This document shows, one piece after another, positions 1-10,536 of a stretch of DNA of 39,401 nucleotides. The notes under the pieces were generated by a model. That model worked only from the letters and a program-made list of their open reading frames with translations, ran no database searches and had not been told where the DNA came from. Within the stretch, counting starts at the first letter, position 1. Every line of letters begins with the position of its first letter. Position numbers and translations under genes: made by a program. The stretch is from positions 1 to 39,401 of the forward strand of contig CAMDQJ010000027.1 in assembly GCA_945905835.1 (NCBI GenBank), in the 5' to 3' direction. Source of the stretch: Asaia bogorensis (GTDB lineage Bacteria > Pseudomonadota > Alphaproteobacteria > Reyranellales > Reyranellaceae).

Positions 1-1293
1 CTGGATGCTGGTCGCGGGCGGAGGAGCAGGTGCTGCAGCGACCGGCGCTTCGACCGGTGCCGACGGCATGATCTGCACCGGGATCGGCGCCTGCGCGACC
101 GCGGCATACGCCACCGGTGCGGGAGCGGGTGCCGCTTCCATCACCGGCGGTGCGGCCATGACGGGAGCAGCCGGCGCGATATGTGCGGCAGGTGCCGATG
201 CCGCAGCCGGCATGACGACGCGACCGACCGGCGCGGCAGCCGGACGGCTGAGTGCCGGCTGGCCGGTCTGCATCGGCCGGTTCATGTCGAGGTTGAGGTA
301 GTTCGGCGCCGGCGCCTGCGCCGCCATGGCGGCAATGCCGGTGGAGACCACCGACACGCGCATGCGGCCCTGCATCGAAGCATCGAAGGTCGAGCCGAAG
401 ATGATATTGGCGTCGGCGTCGACCTCCTCGCGGATGCGGTTGGCCGCCTCGTCGACCTCGTGCAGGGTCATGTCGAGGCCGCCGGTGATGTTGATGAGCA
501 CGCCCTTGGCGCCCTTCATCGAGTGATCTTCCAGCAGTGGGTTGGAGATCGCCGATTCGGCCGCAACACGGCTGCGGTCCGGACCTTCGGCCTCGCCGGT
601 GCCCATCATCGCCTTGCCCATCTCGCTCATCACCGTGCGGATGTCGGCGAAGTCGAGATTGATCAGGCCGGGCATGACCATCAGATCGGTGACGCCGCGC
701 ACGCCCATGTGCAGAACGTCGTCGGCCATCTTGAAGGCATCGGCGAAGGTGGTCTTCTCGTTGGCGATCTTGAACAGGTTCTGGTTGGGAATGACGATCA
801 GGGTGTCGACGACCTTCTCGAGTTCGAGAATGCCCTGCTCGGCCACCTGCATGCGGCGGCGTCCCTCGAAGTGGAACGGCTTGGTGACGACGCCGATGGT
901 GAGGATGCCCTGCTCGCGCGCCGCGGCAGCGATGACGGGCGCCGCACCTGTGCCGGTGCCGCCGCCCATGCCGGCGGTGACGAACACCATGTTGGCGCCG
1001 TCGAGATATTGCAGGAGCTCCTGCATCGCCTCTTCGGCGGCCTGGCGGCCGACTTCCGGCCGCGCACCGGCACCCAGGCCCTGGGTGATGGTGATACCAA
1101 GCTGTACCCGCCGATCGGCGAGCGACTGACCCAATGCCTGAGAGTCCGTATTGGCGACTATGAATTCAACGCCTTCGAGGGCGGCGCTGATCATGTTGTT
1201 GACGGCGTTTCCGCCCGCACCACCGACTCCGACGACGGTAATGCGGGGCTTAATCTCCGACTCCTTTTGGGGGAGACTGAGGTTGATTGTCAT
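1..1293 (-). CDS. ftsZ: Cell division protein FtsZ (3' end outside window)
   Basis: Tubulin-like GTPase that polymerises into the Z ring at the division site. Translation from ATG at 1293 gives [11 protein letters not shown], and 431 residues are visible before the window edge. The nucleotide-binding tubulin signature GGGTGTGA sits at residues 110-117, and an upstream [10 protein letters not shown] glycine-rich loop is also present. After the globular core (about residue 318) the chain becomes a long Pro/Ala/Val-rich linker of more than 110 residues. Long linkers are common in alphaproteobacterial FtsZ. The C-terminal peptide that binds FtsA is not visible because the gene runs off the window. 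A GGAGA Shine-Dalgarno stretch lies about 8 nt before the ATG. It is the last gene of the dcw cluster seen here and is separated from ftsA by 143 bp, unlike the overlapping genes upstream. Confidence 0.97.
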   Translation of the reverse strand, partial: MTINLSLPQKESEIKPRITVVGVGGAGGNAVNNMISAALEGVEFIVANTDSQALGQSLADRRVQLGITITQGLGAGARPEVGRQAAEEAMQELLQYLDGANMVFVTAGMGGGTGTGAAPVIAAAAREQGILTIGVVTKPFHFEGRRRMQVAEQGILELEKVVDTLIVIPNQNLFKIANEKTTFADAFKMADDVLHMGVRGVTDLMVMPGLINLDFADIRTVMSEMGKAMMGTGEAEGPDRSRVAAESAISNPLLEDHSMKGAKGVLINITGGLDMTLHEVDEAANRIREEVDADANIIFGSTFDASMQGRMRVSVVSTGIAAMAAQAPAPNYLNLDMNRPMQTGQPALSRPAAAPVGRVVMPAAASAPAAHIAPAAPVMAAPPVMEAAPAPAPVAYAAVAQAPIPVQIMPSAPVEAPVAAAPAPPPATSIQ

Positions 1294-1436
1294 ACGGCTT
1301 TCTCCACGCAAACGAGGGGGGTATCTGCTCGGAGCGACGGCGCGGGCCCGTTTAAGAAAGACCCTTCACCGCCACCGGCTTTTTATTATTGCACTACAGC
1401 CTGTTGGGGACTGCCACACCCCATACAACATATTGC
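1294..1436 (-). promoter_or_regulatory. ftsA-ftsZ intergenic leader
   Basis: This 143-bp gap is the largest inside the dcw cluster. On the minus strand it contains an AT-rich stretch (GCAATAATAAAAAG at about 1380-1393) in otherwise GC-rich sequence, and a GGAGA Shine-Dalgarno close to the ftsZ ATG. Extra ftsZ promoters in this position are known in other alphaproteobacteria. I could not identify a convincing -35/-10 pair, so a separate ftsZ promoter is inference from the gap size and base composition only. Confidence 0.35.
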
Positions 1437-2672
1437 CTAAAAGTTGTCCCTAATCCAACTACCAAGTCGACCGATTCGGCTCGCCGGTGCCTCTGTCGCC
1501 GCGCTCGGAGCCTGCACTGCAGCATGATGTTGCAGGGCAAACGCAAGAAGTCCGGCCGCAGAGGAAAAAGCCGGCCCACCCGTGGAATCCGCAAGCCCAG
1601 CAAGACGAAGCGGGCCTCCAGCACGAACTTTCTTATTCAGAATTGCGGCCGCGACCTCAGGCACGCCGTCGAGTTGGCAGCCGCCTCCGACCAAGACGGC
1701 CCGGCCACCGGCCAACTTATCCACACCACTAGCCTCGAGCCGGCTGCGCACCAGCTCGAAGGTTTCCTCTATCCGGGGGCGTATGATTCCTACCAGGATC
1801 GAGCGCGGCACGTGGTTCGGACGCGTCCGGTCCTCCTCGCCGATCAGGGGAACGTCGATGATGTCGTATTCGTCGTTCGGTTTGGCGACCGAACGGCCGA
1901 TCTGGGTCTTCATGCGCTCGGCATGGGCGACCGGCGTCGACAGTCCGCGGGCGATATCGCGCGTCACGTGCTCGCCGCCGACCGGAATCGAGTCGACATG
2001 CACGAGATGGCCTTCATAGAACACTGCGATCGAGGTCGTGCCGCCGCCCATGTCGATCAGCGTGACGCCGAGGTCGCGCTCGTCGGCGACCAGCGAGGAC
2101 AGGCCCGCGGCATGCGCGGCGCAGACGCGCTCGGCGATCTCGAGATGGGCGCGGCGCACGCAGACCTGGAGGTTGCGCATCGAGCCGCTGGCCGCCGTCA
2201 CGAGATGCACGTCGATGGCCAGCCGCTCGCCGAACATGCCGCGCGCGTCGCGGACCGGCGTGCCGTCGACGGTGTAGCCGATCGCCTCGGAATGGATGAT
2301 GTCGCGGTCAGCGGTCTCGGCCGGTAGATGGATATGCTGCTGCACGCGGCGCACGTCGCGCTCGCCGATCTCGTGATGGCCGACGGCGACCTCAAGGCTC
2401 TGGTTGTGCGAGGCCGGCGATCCGCCGCTCACGCCGACGATGACCTCGCGGACATGCTCGCCGCACATTTCCTCCGCGGTCGACACCGCCGAGGAGATGG
2501 CGCGCGTCACCGCCTCCATGTCGATGATGTTGCCCGATCGCATGCCGAGCGCCGGCTGGTGGCCGATGCCGACCACGCGCAGCCCCTGCCCGTCGACCCG
2601 CGCCACGAAGCAGACGACCTTGCTGGTCCCGATATCGAGCGCCGCGATGACGCCGTTTCTTGTCTTGGCCAC
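1437..2672 (-). CDS. ftsA: Cell division protein FtsA
   Basis: Actin-like ATPase that anchors FtsZ filaments to the inner membrane and recruits later divisome proteins. The 411-residue product has the phosphate-1 motif ALDIGTSKV at residues 11-19 and the phosphate-2 motif LIDMGGGTTSIAVF at 205-218. It ends in a basic amphipathic helix (RIGRLGSWIRDNF, 399-411), the membrane-targeting sequence typical of the family. Length matches family members (about 410-440). The start is GTG at 2672; in-frame sequence upstream offers no better start, and purine-rich AAGGACGGGGG precedes it. It follows ftsQ by 33 bp, so it is probably co-transcribed with ftsQ although not translationally overlapped. Confidence 0.97.
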   Translation of the reverse strand: MAKTRNGVIAALDIGTSKVVCFVARVDGQGLRVVGIGHQPALGMRSGNIIDMEAVTRAISSAVSTAEEMCGEHVREVIVGVSGGSPASHNQSLEVAVGHHEIGERDVRRVQQHIHLPAETADRDIIHSEAIGYTVDGTPVRDARGMFGERLAIDVHLVTAASGSMRNLQVCVRRAHLEIAERVCAAHAAGLSSLVADERDLGVTLIDMGGGTTSIAVFYEGHLVHVDSIPVGGEHVTRDIARGLSTPVAHAERMKTQIGRSVAKPNDEYDIIDVPLIGEEDRTRPNHVPRSILVGIIRPRIEETFELVRSRLEASGVDKLAGGRAVLVGGGCQLDGVPEVAAAILNKKVRAGGPLRLAGLADSTGGPAFSSAAGLLAFALQHHAAVQAPSAATEAPASRIGRLGSWIRDNF

Positions 2673-2705
2673 GATGACCCCCGTCCTTACGCGTACAATT
2701 TCAAA

Positions 2706-3587
2706 TCAACCCGGCCCGGGCAACGCGTCGCCACCCGGGGTCCGTTTTCTCAAGTAGAGCTTGTCCGGCAGCCTGAGATCGACGACGCCGTAGTCGCGCG
2801 ACAGCAGCCTGTGGCTAGCATCGAGTGCGCCGATCTTCTGCAGCGCCGCCACCGAGTCGTCTTCGGGAAGCCAGATCTCGACACCGTTGGCGAGCACGAG
2901 ATTCCAGCGCCGCTGGCCGACCCACACCGCCGCGCGCAGCTGGCGTGCGATCTTGGGTTCGTTGACGAGCAGCAACAGCAATTCGCCGACATGCTCGGGT
3001 GCGCCGACGCCGCCCAGCAGCAGGAGCGTTTCGGCGCCCGGCGGCATGCGCTTTGCCCGCACGGTGCGGCCGTTGACGTCGATCAGGGTGTATTCGCTGC
3101 CGTTCTGCCATAGCGCAACGGCGCGGCGCTCCGTCAACGTGACGTACAAGGTTTCGGGCAGACGCCGCTCGACCGTGGCGGTCGACACCCAGTCGATGGC
3201 CTCCAGCCGCTGGCGCGCCGCCTGCAGATCGATACCGAGCAGCGAGTCGCCCATCTTGACGTTGAGAGCAGCGAGAATGACATCGGGATCGACCTGGTCG
3301 CGGCCCTCTACCGTGACGTCGGTGAGCTTGAAGGGCGTGATGGCGCCCACGATGCTGTGTGTCGTGGCGTCGACCTGGCGCTCGAATTCGCCGAGCCAGC
3401 CTTCCTTCCACGCCCACCAGCCGCCACCACCACCGCCGGCCAGCAGCAGCACGGCGAGGCCCAGCAGCAGAGGCTGCCGCCACAGCGGCCGCGTCGTCTT
3501 GCGCCCGGGGCCGCGCTTCTTGCGCCGGTCGTAGTCGCGGCGCGGCGCGTTACGGGGAGGTGCGGGGCGGTCCCTGCGGCTGTTCAT
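2706..3587 (-). CDS. ftsQ: Cell division protein FtsQ
   Basis: Bitopic inner-membrane divisome protein that links early (FtsA/Z) and late (FtsL/W/I) components. The 293-residue product has a strongly basic cytoplasmic tail (residues 1-37), one hydrophobic segment (about 38-52) followed by a run of glycines, and a periplasmic POTRA domain starting near FKLTDVTVEG (86-155). The FtsQ beta domain follows. I chose the ATG at 3587 because it overlaps the ddl stop by 4 bp (ATGA). An open frame extends further upstream but only inside ddl. The six-glycine run GGGGGG right after the membrane segment is a small oddity. Assignment rests on the POTRA topology plus position between ddl and ftsA. Confidence 0.94.
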   Translation of the reverse strand: MNSRRDRPAPPRNAPRRDYDRRKKRGPGRKTTRPLWRQPLLLGLAVLLLAGGGGGGWWAWKEGWLGEFERQVDATTHSIVGAITPFKLTDVTVEGRDQVDPDVILAALNVKMGDSLLGIDLQAARQRLEAIDWVSTATVERRLPETLYVTLTERRAVALWQNGSEYTLIDVNGRTVRAKRMPPGAETLLLLGGVGAPEHVGELLLLLVNEPKIARQLRAAVWVGQRRWNLVLANGVEIWLPEDDSVAALQKIGALDASHRLLSRDYGVVDLRLPDKLYLRKRTPGGDALPGPG

Positions 3588-4513
3588 GACGGCTGCCGTG
3601 CGTGATCGAGCATCCAGGTCATGAGCTGCGGCCAGGAAATCCCGGCCCACTTGGCCTGTTCGGGCGCCAGCGACAGTGGCGTCATGCCCGGCTGGGTGTT
3701 GAGCTCGAGTACCACCAGGCCGGTCGTGCCGGGCTTGCTGTCGTCCCACCGCATGTCGGCGCGGCTAAGGCCGCTGCAGCCCAGCGCCTGGTGCGCCATC
3801 AGCGCCCATTGGCGAGCCTGCTCATAGACCTCGGCCGGGATCGGCGCCGGGATCAGGTGCTCGGTGACGCCGTCGGTATATTTGGCCTCGTAGTCGTAGA
3901 AGCGCGTGCGCGGGCGCAGCTCGGTGACGGCGACTGCCTTGTCGCCCATCACCGCCACGGTGAGCTCGCGGCCAGGCACAAATTTCTCCACCAGCACGCG
4001 CTCGCCAAAGGCGGCTTCCGCCACTTCGACGGCGCCGAGATTGTCGCCGTCGCGTACGATATGGACGCCAACACTGGACCCCTGGTCGATCGGCTTCACC
4101 ACGTAAGGCCGCGGCATCGGATCGCCCGCCGCCAGCGCGCGGCGCTCGATCACCTTACCCGGCGCCACGCGCATGCCGAGCGAAGCAAAGACGTGACGCG
4201 ACATTTCCTTGTTCATGGCGATCGCCGAGGGCAGCACGCCGGAGTGCGTATAGGGCACACCGAGAATTTCCAGCACACCCTGGATGCAGCCATCTTCGCC
4301 AAAGCGGCCATGCAGGGCGTTGAACACCACGTCGGGACCGCCGCCCGCCACCGGACGCAGGAAATCGACCAGCGCACGCAGGTCGCGGCTGACGTCGTAC
4401 TCATAAACTTTGTGGCCGCCTTCGCGCAGTCCCTCGGCACAGGCCTTGCCGCTCACCAGCGAGACTTCGCGCTCGGGAGACCAGCCGCCCATGAGGACCG
4501 CGACGTTCTTCAT
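3584..4513 (-). CDS. ddl: D-alanine--D-alanine ligase
   Basis: ATP-grasp ligase that joins two D-alanines in the cytoplasm; the dipeptide is added to UDP-MurNAc-tripeptide by MurF. The 309-residue product begins [19 protein letters not shown], the standard N-terminal nucleotide fold. The central lid includes [13 protein letters not shown] (138-150), and the C-terminal metal site is [15 protein letters not shown] (268-282). A Tyr-rich loop (YDYEAKY, 206-212) is consistent with a D-Ala rather than D-lactate acceptor. The ATG at 4513 overlaps the murB stop by 4 bp, and its own stop overlaps ftsQ by 4 bp. A slightly longer frame upstream exists but lies within murB. Confidence 0.97.
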   Translation of the reverse strand: MKNVAVLMGGWSPEREVSLVSGKACAEGLREGGHKVYEYDVSRDLRALVDFLRPVAGGGPDVVFNALHGRFGEDGCIQGVLEILGVPYTHSGVLPSAIAMNKEMSRHVFASLGMRVAPGKVIERRALAAGDPMPRPYVVKPIDQGSSVGVHIVRDGDNLGAVEVAEAAFGERVLVEKFVPGRELTVAVMGDKAVAVTELRPRTRFYDYEAKYTDGVTEHLIPAPIPAEVYEQARQWALMAHQALGCSGLSRADMRWDDSKPGTTGLVVLELNTQPGMTPLSLAPEQAKWAGISWPQLMTWMLDHARQPS

Positions 4514-5427
4514 GCCGCTTCTCCGATGCGGCGGATTTCCCATTCGAGCTGCACGCCGCTCTCGGCCAACACGCGGCGACGCACTTCTTCACCAAGTGCC
4601 TCGATATCGGAAGCCGTCGCCTCGCCCATATTGATCAGGAAGTTCGTGTGCTTCTCCGAGACCTGGGCGCCGCCGACCTTGAGGCCGCGGCAGCCCGCGC
4701 GATCGATCAGCTCCCACGCCTTGTGGCCCGGCGGATTGACGAAGGTCGAGCCGCCGGTGCGGCTGCGCGGCTGCGACTCGGTTCGTGCCGAATCGATTTC
4801 GGCGATGCGCCGGGCGATGGCGAGTTGGTCGTCGCGATGGCCCTTGAGTCGCGCCGACGTAAAAATCCAGTCGGCAGCCGCATCGCTGTGGCGGTAGCTG
4901 AAGCCTATCTCGGACGGGCCGGCGTGATGCTTGCGGCCCCTGCGGTCGACTGCTTCCGCCGACACAAAAACCTCGGACAGTTCGCTGCCATAAGCACCCG
5001 CATTCATGCGCAACGCGCCGCCGATCGTGCCGGGAATGCCGCTCAGGAATTCGAGGCCGGCGAGCGCGGCATCGCGCGCCGTCAGCGCTACGTTGAGATC
5101 GGGTGCACCCGCGCCGGCGACAACCTCTTCACCATCGATAGTGATCCCGGTGAAGCCGCGCATGAGGCGGACCACCACGCCCCTCACGCCGCCGTCGCGC
5201 ACCAGCAAGTTCGAGCCGACACCCAGCGCCATCACCGGCACATCGGCGGGCACTTCGGAAAGAAATTGCGCGAGATCGTCCGGGTCGGCCGGACGGAACA
5301 GCACTTCGGCCGGACCGCCCGTATTGAACCAGGTCTGCGGACCGAGCGGCGCGTCGGCGGTCAGCCGTCCGCGCGGCCTGGGCAGCCGGTCGATCAGGTG
5401 CGAGCGCGTGGTTGCAAGCGCCATCAT
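4510..5427 (-). CDS. murB: UDP-N-acetylenolpyruvoylglucosamine reductase MurB
   Basis: FAD- and NADPH-dependent reductase that converts UDP-GlcNAc-enolpyruvate to UDP-MurNAc, the second committed step of peptidoglycan precursor synthesis. The 305-residue product shows the FAD-binding motif [12 protein letters not shown] (69-80), NAGAYG (142-147) and the catalytic-serine motif [10 protein letters not shown] (225-234), followed by the conserved [16 protein letters not shown] segment. The start overlaps the murC stop by 4 bp (ATGA at 5424-5427). A second ATG immediately follows, so the true start could be one codon later. Placement between murC and ddl is the usual alphaproteobacterial order. 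Confidence 0.97.
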   Translation of the reverse strand: MMALATTRSHLIDRLPRPRGRLTADAPLGPQTWFNTGGPAEVLFRPADPDDLAQFLSEVPADVPVMALGVGSNLLVRDGGVRGVVVRLMRGFTGITIDGEEVVAGAGAPDLNVALTARDAALAGLEFLSGIPGTIGGALRMNAGAYGSELSEVFVSAEAVDRRGRKHHAGPSEIGFSYRHSDAAADWIFTSARLKGHRDDQLAIARRIAEIDSARTESQPRSRTGGSTFVNPPGHKAWELIDRAGCRGLKVGGAQVSEKHTNFLINMGEATASDIEALGEEVRRRVLAESGVQLEWEIRRIGEAA

Positions 5428-6902
5428 GCCGCCGAGCCGCTGTTAAGGGGGCCTGAATCGTTGGCGATGGCACGCGGGCCGGCCCGCTCGACGGCGAGCT
5501 GCTGGATTTGGCCGGGCAGCGCATGCGCCCACGAGGTGATGCTGCCGGCGCCGAGGAATACGACGACGTCGCCCGGTCGCGAGATCTGCCAGATCATGTT
5601 CGGCAGATCGGCCGGCGCTTCGAGCGGCATGACTTCGCGATGGCCGGCGCGGGTCGCGAGACCGACCAGCATGTCGCGGTTGATGCCCTCGATCGGCGTC
5701 TCGCCCGCGGCATAGACGTCGGCGATGATCACCGTGTCGGCATCTCCGAAGCACGCCGCGAATTCGGCTTTGAGCGAGGCCAGCCGCGAGTAGCGGTGCG
5801 GCTGCATGACCGCGATGACGCGGCCCGAACCGCCATAAGCCTGGCGGGCGGCGCGCAGGACGGCGGCGATCTCGACGGGGTGGTGGCCGTAATCGTCGAT
5901 CACGGTGATGCCGTGCGCCTCGCCGGTCTTGGTGAAGCGGCGCTTGACGCCGGCGAACGACGCCAGCGCGTTGCGGATGGTGTCGTCAGGCAGGCCCATC
6001 TCTTGCGCCACGGCGATGGCCGCCAGCGCGTTCTGGACATTGTGCTGGCCGAACATCGGCAGGCACAGTCCGGAAATGATGCGCGACTGGTTGGTGGAAC
6101 GATGCTCGACCATGACGTCGAAGTCGGCGCCGCCGCGGTCGAGCTTGAGGTTGATGGCGCGCACGTCGGCGTTGGCACCGATGCCGTAGGTGATGATGCG
6201 GCGGTCGCCGACGCGCGGGATCAGCGCCTCGACCTCGGGATGATCCGAGCACAGCACGGCAAAGCCGTAGAACGGGATATTTTCGACGAAGCGCACGAAG
6301 GCGTCGCGCACGGCGTCGAAGGTGCCGTAATGGTCGAGATGCTCGGGATCGATGTTGGTGACGATGGCGATGGTGGCCGGCAGGCGCAGGAACGAGCCGT
6401 CCGATTCATCGGACTCCACGACCATCCAGTCGCCCTCGCCCAGGCGGGTGTTGGTGCCGTAGGCGTTGATGATGCCGCCGTTGATCACGGTCGGGTCGAG
6501 GCCGCCGCCTTCGAGCACGGCGGCGATCAGCGACGTCGTCGTGGTCTTGCCGTGGGTGCCGCCGACAGCGATCGCCCATTTGAGCCGCATCAGCTCGCCC
6601 AGCATCTCGGCGCGCCGGACCACCGGCACCAGACGCGCGCGCGCTGCCAGCACCTCGGGATTGTCTTTCTTCACCGCGCTGGAGACGACGACGACCTGGG
6701 CACTGCCGATGTTCTCGGCGCGATGGCCGATCACCACCTTGATGCCGAGTTCGGTCAGGCGGCGCGTGTTGGCGCCTTCGCCGATGTCGCTGCCCTGCAC
6801 CTTGTAGCCGAGATTGTGCAGCACCTCGGCGATGCCCGACATACCGATGCCGCCGATGCCGACGAAATGGATCAACCCGATGTCCAACGGCAACGCTCTC
6901 AT
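5424..6902 (-). CDS. murC: UDP-N-acetylmuramate--L-alanine ligase MurC
   Basis: Cytoplasmic Mur ligase that adds L-alanine to UDP-MurNAc using ATP. The 492-residue product has the N-terminal substrate-binding fold with [17 protein letters not shown] (12-28), the ATP P-loop GTHGKTTTT (115-123), DESDGSF in the central domain and [10 protein letters not shown] in the C-terminal domain, all hallmarks of MurC. Length is typical (about 460-490). The ATG at 6902 overlaps the murG stop by 4 bp, and the gene ends in the 4-bp overlap with murB. Confidence 0.98.
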   Translation of the reverse strand: MRALPLDIGLIHFVGIGGIGMSGIAEVLHNLGYKVQGSDIGEGANTRRLTELGIKVVIGHRAENIGSAQVVVVSSAVKKDNPEVLAARARLVPVVRRAEMLGELMRLKWAIAVGGTHGKTTTTSLIAAVLEGGGLDPTVINGGIINAYGTNTRLGEGDWMVVESDESDGSFLRLPATIAIVTNIDPEHLDHYGTFDAVRDAFVRFVENIPFYGFAVLCSDHPEVEALIPRVGDRRIITYGIGANADVRAINLKLDRGGADFDVMVEHRSTNQSRIISGLCLPMFGQHNVQNALAAIAVAQEMGLPDDTIRNALASFAGVKRRFTKTGEAHGITVIDDYGHHPVEIAAVLRAARQAYGGSGRVIAVMQPHRYSRLASLKAEFAACFGDADTVIIADVYAAGETPIEGINRDMLVGLATRAGHREVMPLEAPADLPNMIWQISRPGDVVVFLGAGSITSWAHALPGQIQQLAVERAGPRAIANDSGPLNSGSAA

Positions 6903-8020
6903 GCGGCGGCTCCTGACGGCGCGAAATTCTGCTGAATCAACTCGACGACGAGGTCGGCAAGGCGCGCCGCGGCGTCAGGCCAGCCGGCGGCCAGCGCTTG
7001 CGCCGCCATGTCCGACAGACGCTGCGGCGACTCGAGCAGCGCGCGCAACTGTGCGCCCAAGGTCGCTGCGTCGAACCGGGCGTGCGGGATCACGATACAG
7101 CCGCCCGAGCTCTCGAAGGCGCGGGCGTTGGCCGTCTGGTGGTCGTCGGCGGCATAGGGAAACGGGATCAGGATCGACGGCCGGCCGATGGTCGCAAGCT
7201 CCGACACGGTCGAGGCGCCGGAACGGCCGATCACGAGATGCGCCGATGCCAGACGCTGCGGCAGGTCGGCGAAGAACGGTGCCAGCTCGGCCACGATGCC
7301 GGCCTGGCCGTAGCGGACACGCACGCTCTCCAGATCCTCGGGCCGGCATTGCTGGACGATGCGCAGGCGAGAACGCAGCGGCACCGGCAAGGCGATCACT
7401 GCCTCCGGGACGATCTGGCTGAACGACGCAGCACCCTGGCTGCCGCCGAACACCAGCAGGTCGATCGTGCGGTCGGCCGACGGAGCGCGATAGGGCGAGC
7501 CGCGCAGGGCGCGCACCGCCTCGCGCACGGGATTGCCGACCAGCCGGATGCGCTCGTCGTCCTCGGCGATATGACGCGTGCGGTCGAATGAAGTCGCCAC
7601 GCGCGCGGCACCGCCGATGACCATGCGGTTGGCCTTGCCCAACACCGCATTCTGTTCGTGCAGCATCGACGGCAGGCGCCTCAAGCGGGCGGCAATCATG
7701 GTCGGCACCGAGGCATAGCCGCCGAAGCCCACGACCGCCGCGGGCGCGAGGCGTCGCAACGCCAACCAGGCATCGAACAGGCCGATCAGCAGGGAGAACA
7801 TTCCAGCCACACGGTGCTTGAACGAACCGGTCGGGCTATCGGCGTGGATATAGTGAATCGGCCGGCGCGCCAACGCACCTTGCCACTGCCGGCCGCGCGT
7901 GTCGGTGACTAGCGCAAACGGCACGCCGCGCGACTCGAGTTCGCCGGCCAGCGCTTCGGCCGGGAACACGTGCCCGCCGGTGCCGCCAGTCGCCAAGACA
8001 ACGGGCCCGCCGTGCGCCAT
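6899..8020 (-). CDS. murG: Lipid II synthase MurG (GlcNAc transferase)
   Basis: Peripheral inner-membrane glycosyltransferase (GT28) that transfers GlcNAc from UDP-GlcNAc to lipid I, making lipid II. The product begins [20 protein letters not shown], containing the GGTGGH loop (12-17). GGYASVP follows, and the C-terminal donor-binding domain has GGSQGA and [15 protein letters not shown]. Length from the ATG at 8020 is 373 residues. A GTG one codon upstream (8023) would give a 4-bp GTGA overlap with ftsW like other junctions; the ATG gives a 1-bp TGATG overlap. Either is possible. The downstream stop overlaps murC by 4 bp. Confidence 0.97.
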   Translation of the reverse strand: MAHGGPVVLATGGTGGHVFPAEALAGELESRGVPFALVTDTRGRQWQGALARRPIHYIHADSPTGSFKHRVAGMFSLLIGLFDAWLALRRLAPAAVVGFGGYASVPTMIAARLRRLPSMLHEQNAVLGKANRMVIGGAARVATSFDRTRHIAEDDERIRLVGNPVREAVRALRGSPYRAPSADRTIDLLVFGGSQGAASFSQIVPEAVIALPVPLRSRLRIVQQCRPEDLESVRVRYGQAGIVAELAPFFADLPQRLASAHLVIGRSGASTVSELATIGRPSILIPFPYAADDHQTANARAFESSGGCIVIPHARFDAATLGAQLRALLESPQRLSDMAAQALAAGWPDAAARLADLVVELIQQNFAPSGAAA

Positions 8021-9147
8021 CACACGGCCTCCCTCAAGCCGGCGTGCTCGCGCGTCAGCGACAGCAGCATGCCGAGGCAGATCGCCATGGCGAGCGCCGA
8101 CGAGCCGCCGTAGGAGATGAACGGCAGCGTCATGCCCTTGGCGGGAATGAGCTGGATGGTCGAGGCCATGTTGATGGTCGCCTGCAGGCCGAACTGCACG
8201 GCAAGTCCGGTGGCGGAGAGCGTGATGAACAGGCTGGTTTCCTTAGTCGCGCGCGACAGCGAGCGCAGCGTCACGAAGGCAAACAGGCTGAGAATGATCA
8301 GGCAGACGATCAGGCCGAATTCCTCGCCGGCCACGGCCATGACGAAGTCGGTGTGTGCGTCGGGAAGCTGGGCCTTCACCGTGCCCTCGCCCGGACCGCG
8401 CCCGACCAGGCCGCCGTTCATAAAGGCTTCGAGGGCCGTGTTGACCTGGTAGTTGTCGCCCGACGAAGGATCGAGGAAGCGGTCGAAACGGCTGCGCACG
8501 TGACTCAGCATGAAGTACGCGACGACAAGACTGGCGCCACCCGCCAGCACGCCGAAGCCGACGACCCACAACGGCAGGCCGACGACGAAGAGCTGGCACG
8601 CCCACACCGCGGCCACGACGATGCTCATGCCGAGGTCGGGCTGCCTGATCAGCAGCGCCAGCACGCCGCCGACCAGAAGCGTGGAGAGGAAATAGCCCGG
8701 CATGCGCCGTTCGGTGCGGCTCTGGGCCAGCAGCCAGGCCGAGATCACGGCCAGGCTCGGCTTCACGAACTCCGAGGGCTGCAGGCTAGAGAGGCCGGGC
8801 ACCGTGATCCAGCGCTTTGCGCCCTTGATCTCGACGCCGATCACGAAGGTCGCCGCCAGCAGCACAATGCTGCCGGCGAACACCAGCAGCGAGAGCCGGC
8901 GGACGTGGCGCGGCGACGCCAGCGAGATCGTCAGCATGACGACCAGCGCCAGCGGCAGGAACAGGAACTGGCGCTTGGCGAAGATGAAGGAGTCGGCGCC
9001 GATGCGCTCGGCGGCAGGTGGCGAGGCGGCGAGCGTCAGCATGACGCCGAACGCCATGATCGCCAGGATGGCGCCGAGCGACCAGCGGTCGACGGTCCAC
9101 CACCATTGTCCGACCACGCTGCGGTCGTCGCGCGGAACCTGGATCAC
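8020..9147 (-). CDS. ftsW: Septal peptidoglycan glycosyltransferase FtsW
   Basis: SEDS-family polytopic membrane protein that polymerises lipid II into glycan strands at the septum together with its partner FtsI. From GTG at 9147 the product is 375 residues with a hydrophilic N-terminus and about ten hydrophobic segments. Conserved SEDS features include GAKRWI, LQPSEFVKPSLAV, RQPDLGMS and the C-terminal LPFISYGGSSALA. The GTG overlaps the murD stop by 4 bp (GTGA at 9144-9147). The open frame continues upstream inside murD, but that part has no membrane character and is not FtsW. Confidence 0.97.
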   Translation of the reverse strand: MIQVPRDDRSVVGQWWWTVDRWSLGAILAIMAFGVMLTLAASPPAAERIGADSFIFAKRQFLFLPLALVVMLTISLASPRHVRRLSLLVFAGSIVLLAATFVIGVEIKGAKRWITVPGLSSLQPSEFVKPSLAVISAWLLAQSRTERRMPGYFLSTLLVGGVLALLIRQPDLGMSIVVAAVWACQLFVVGLPLWVVGFGVLAGGASLVVAYFMLSHVRSRFDRFLDPSSGDNYQVNTALEAFMNGGLVGRGPGEGTVKAQLPDAHTDFVMAVAGEEFGLIVCLIILSLFAFVTLRSLSRATKETSLFITLSATGLAVQFGLQATINMASTIQLIPAKGMTLPFISYGGSSALAMAICLGMLLSLTREHAGLREAV

Positions 9148-10532
9148 GCGGCCCTCCCCAAACTCGCCGCGCCCGGCAGGGCGCGCGCCATGGCGCGGAA
9201 GGCATCGCCGCGATGTTCGTAGCTCGCCCACTGGTCCCACGAGGCGCAAGCCGGCGATAGCAGCACCACGGCAGGACCGGTGGCCTCGCGCTGCGCCCGG
9301 TCGTGGGCGGCATCCAGCGCCGACTTGAGATCGCCGCAGCGGCTGTAGGCGAGCTTGCCGTCGAGCTGGCCGGCGAAGAGATCGCTCGCCTCGCCGATCA
9401 GGAAGGCGTGCCGGATGCGCTCGAAGTACGAGGCGAGCGGCGCCACGCCGCCCTCCTTGGCCTGGCCGCCGGCGATCCAATAGATGTTGCGATAGCTCGA
9501 GAGCGCGCGCGCCGCGGCATCGGCGTTGGTCGCCTTGCTGTCGTTGATGTAGGTGATGTCGCCGACGGATGCGACGCGCTCCTGGCGGTGCGGCAGGCCG
9601 GGATAGCTTTTAAGGCCCTCGACGATCTTTTCCCGCGCGATACCTAGCCAGCGGCAGGCAGCCCAGGCGCAGGCGGCATTCTGGGCGTTGTGGTCGCCGG
9701 GCAGGGTCGGCACGTCGGAGAAGTCGACGGAGAAACCGTCGGCATCGATCAGGCGGCCGGCGCGGAACGACACGCCGCCGGGAATCGGACGATCGAGTGC
9801 CACCGGAACGGTCGTGACGCCGGCCCGGCGCAGCAGCTTTTCGTGGACCGTACGGGAATAATCGTCGTCGACGCCGATCACTGCGCAATCGCCCGTCTGC
9901 TGACGGTCGAAGATGTGCTCCTTGGCAGCGACGTAGCCGGCCATGTCACCATGGCGGTCGATGTGGTCGGGCGTGATGTTGAGCCACACCGCGACGTGGG
10001 CGCGGAAGGTCTCGAGCAGCTCGAGCTGGTACGACGAAAGCTCCAGCACATAGACGCCGCCTTCGCCCAGGGTGCTGAGATCAAGCGCTCCACGACCGAT
10101 ATTGCCGCCGACCTCGCAGGCAAGCCCTGCACTTTTCAGGATGTGGCCGATCAATGCGGTCGTCGTCGACTTGCCATTAGTGCCGGTGATGCCAACGAAG
10201 CGCGCTTTCGGTTCGGCGCAGGCCAAAAGCTCGACATCGCAGATCAGCGGCGTGCCGGCCTTGCGGACGGCGGCGACGACGGGATGCGGCTTGGGCAAAA
10301 GATTCGGGATGCCCGGGCTGATGACCAGGGCGGTGATCTTCGACCAGTCGAGCGTCAGGGGATCGACGATCCGGGCGCCGGCCTGGGCGGCGGTTTCGCG
10401 CGAACCGGCATTGTCGTCCCAGGCGACGCAGTCGATGCCCGCGGCCTTGAGCGCGCGCACGGTCGCCATGCCGGAGCGCGCGAGCCCCAGCACGACGAAC
10501 GACGAACCACGCAGGAACGCGAGATCGATCAA
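9144..10532 (-). CDS. murD: UDP-MurNAc-L-alanine--D-glutamate ligase MurD
   Basis: Cytoplasmic Mur ligase adding D-glutamate to UDP-MurNAc-L-alanine. The product is 462 residues, with an N-terminal Rossmann-like segment VVLGLARSGMATVRAL (13-28), P-loop GTNGKSTTT (117-125), NITPDHIDRHGD and the C-terminal LLSPACASWDQW. The only reasonable start is TTG at 10532: the frame is closed by a stop four codons upstream, and GAGGTGA, which includes the mraY stop, lies 4-7 nt ahead as a Shine-Dalgarno. This suggests ribosomes finishing mraY re-initiate on murD. Four bases separate the two genes. Confidence 0.96.
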   Translation of the reverse strand: MIDLAFLRGSSFVVLGLARSGMATVRALKAAGIDCVAWDDNAGSRETAAQAGARIVDPLTLDWSKITALVISPGIPNLLPKPHPVVAAVRKAGTPLICDVELLACAEPKARFVGITGTNGKSTTTALIGHILKSAGLACEVGGNIGRGALDLSTLGEGGVYVLELSSYQLELLETFRAHVAVWLNITPDHIDRHGDMAGYVAAKEHIFDRQQTGDCAVIGVDDDYSRTVHEKLLRRAGVTTVPVALDRPIPGGVSFRAGRLIDADGFSVDFSDVPTLPGDHNAQNAACAWAACRWLGIAREKIVEGLKSYPGLPHRQERVASVGDITYINDSKATNADAAARALSSYRNIYWIAGGQAKEGGVAPLASYFERIRHAFLIGEASDLFAGQLDGKLAYSRCGDLKSALDAAHDRAQREATGPAVVLLSPACASWDQWASYEHRGDAFRAMARALPGAASLGRAA

Positions 10533-10536
10533 GCCG

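Noticed and set aside
1294-1436. Defined ftsZ promoter or CtrA-type site
   Set aside because: I found only one TTAA-like half site and no convincing -35/-10 pair.
181-1440. Long plus-strand open frame antisense to ftsZ
   Set aside because: High-GC shadow frame; the opposite strand encodes a perfectly conserved FtsZ. Similar long antisense frames at 3602-4897, 5508-6935, 8044-9222 and 10072-11661 were dismissed for the same reason.
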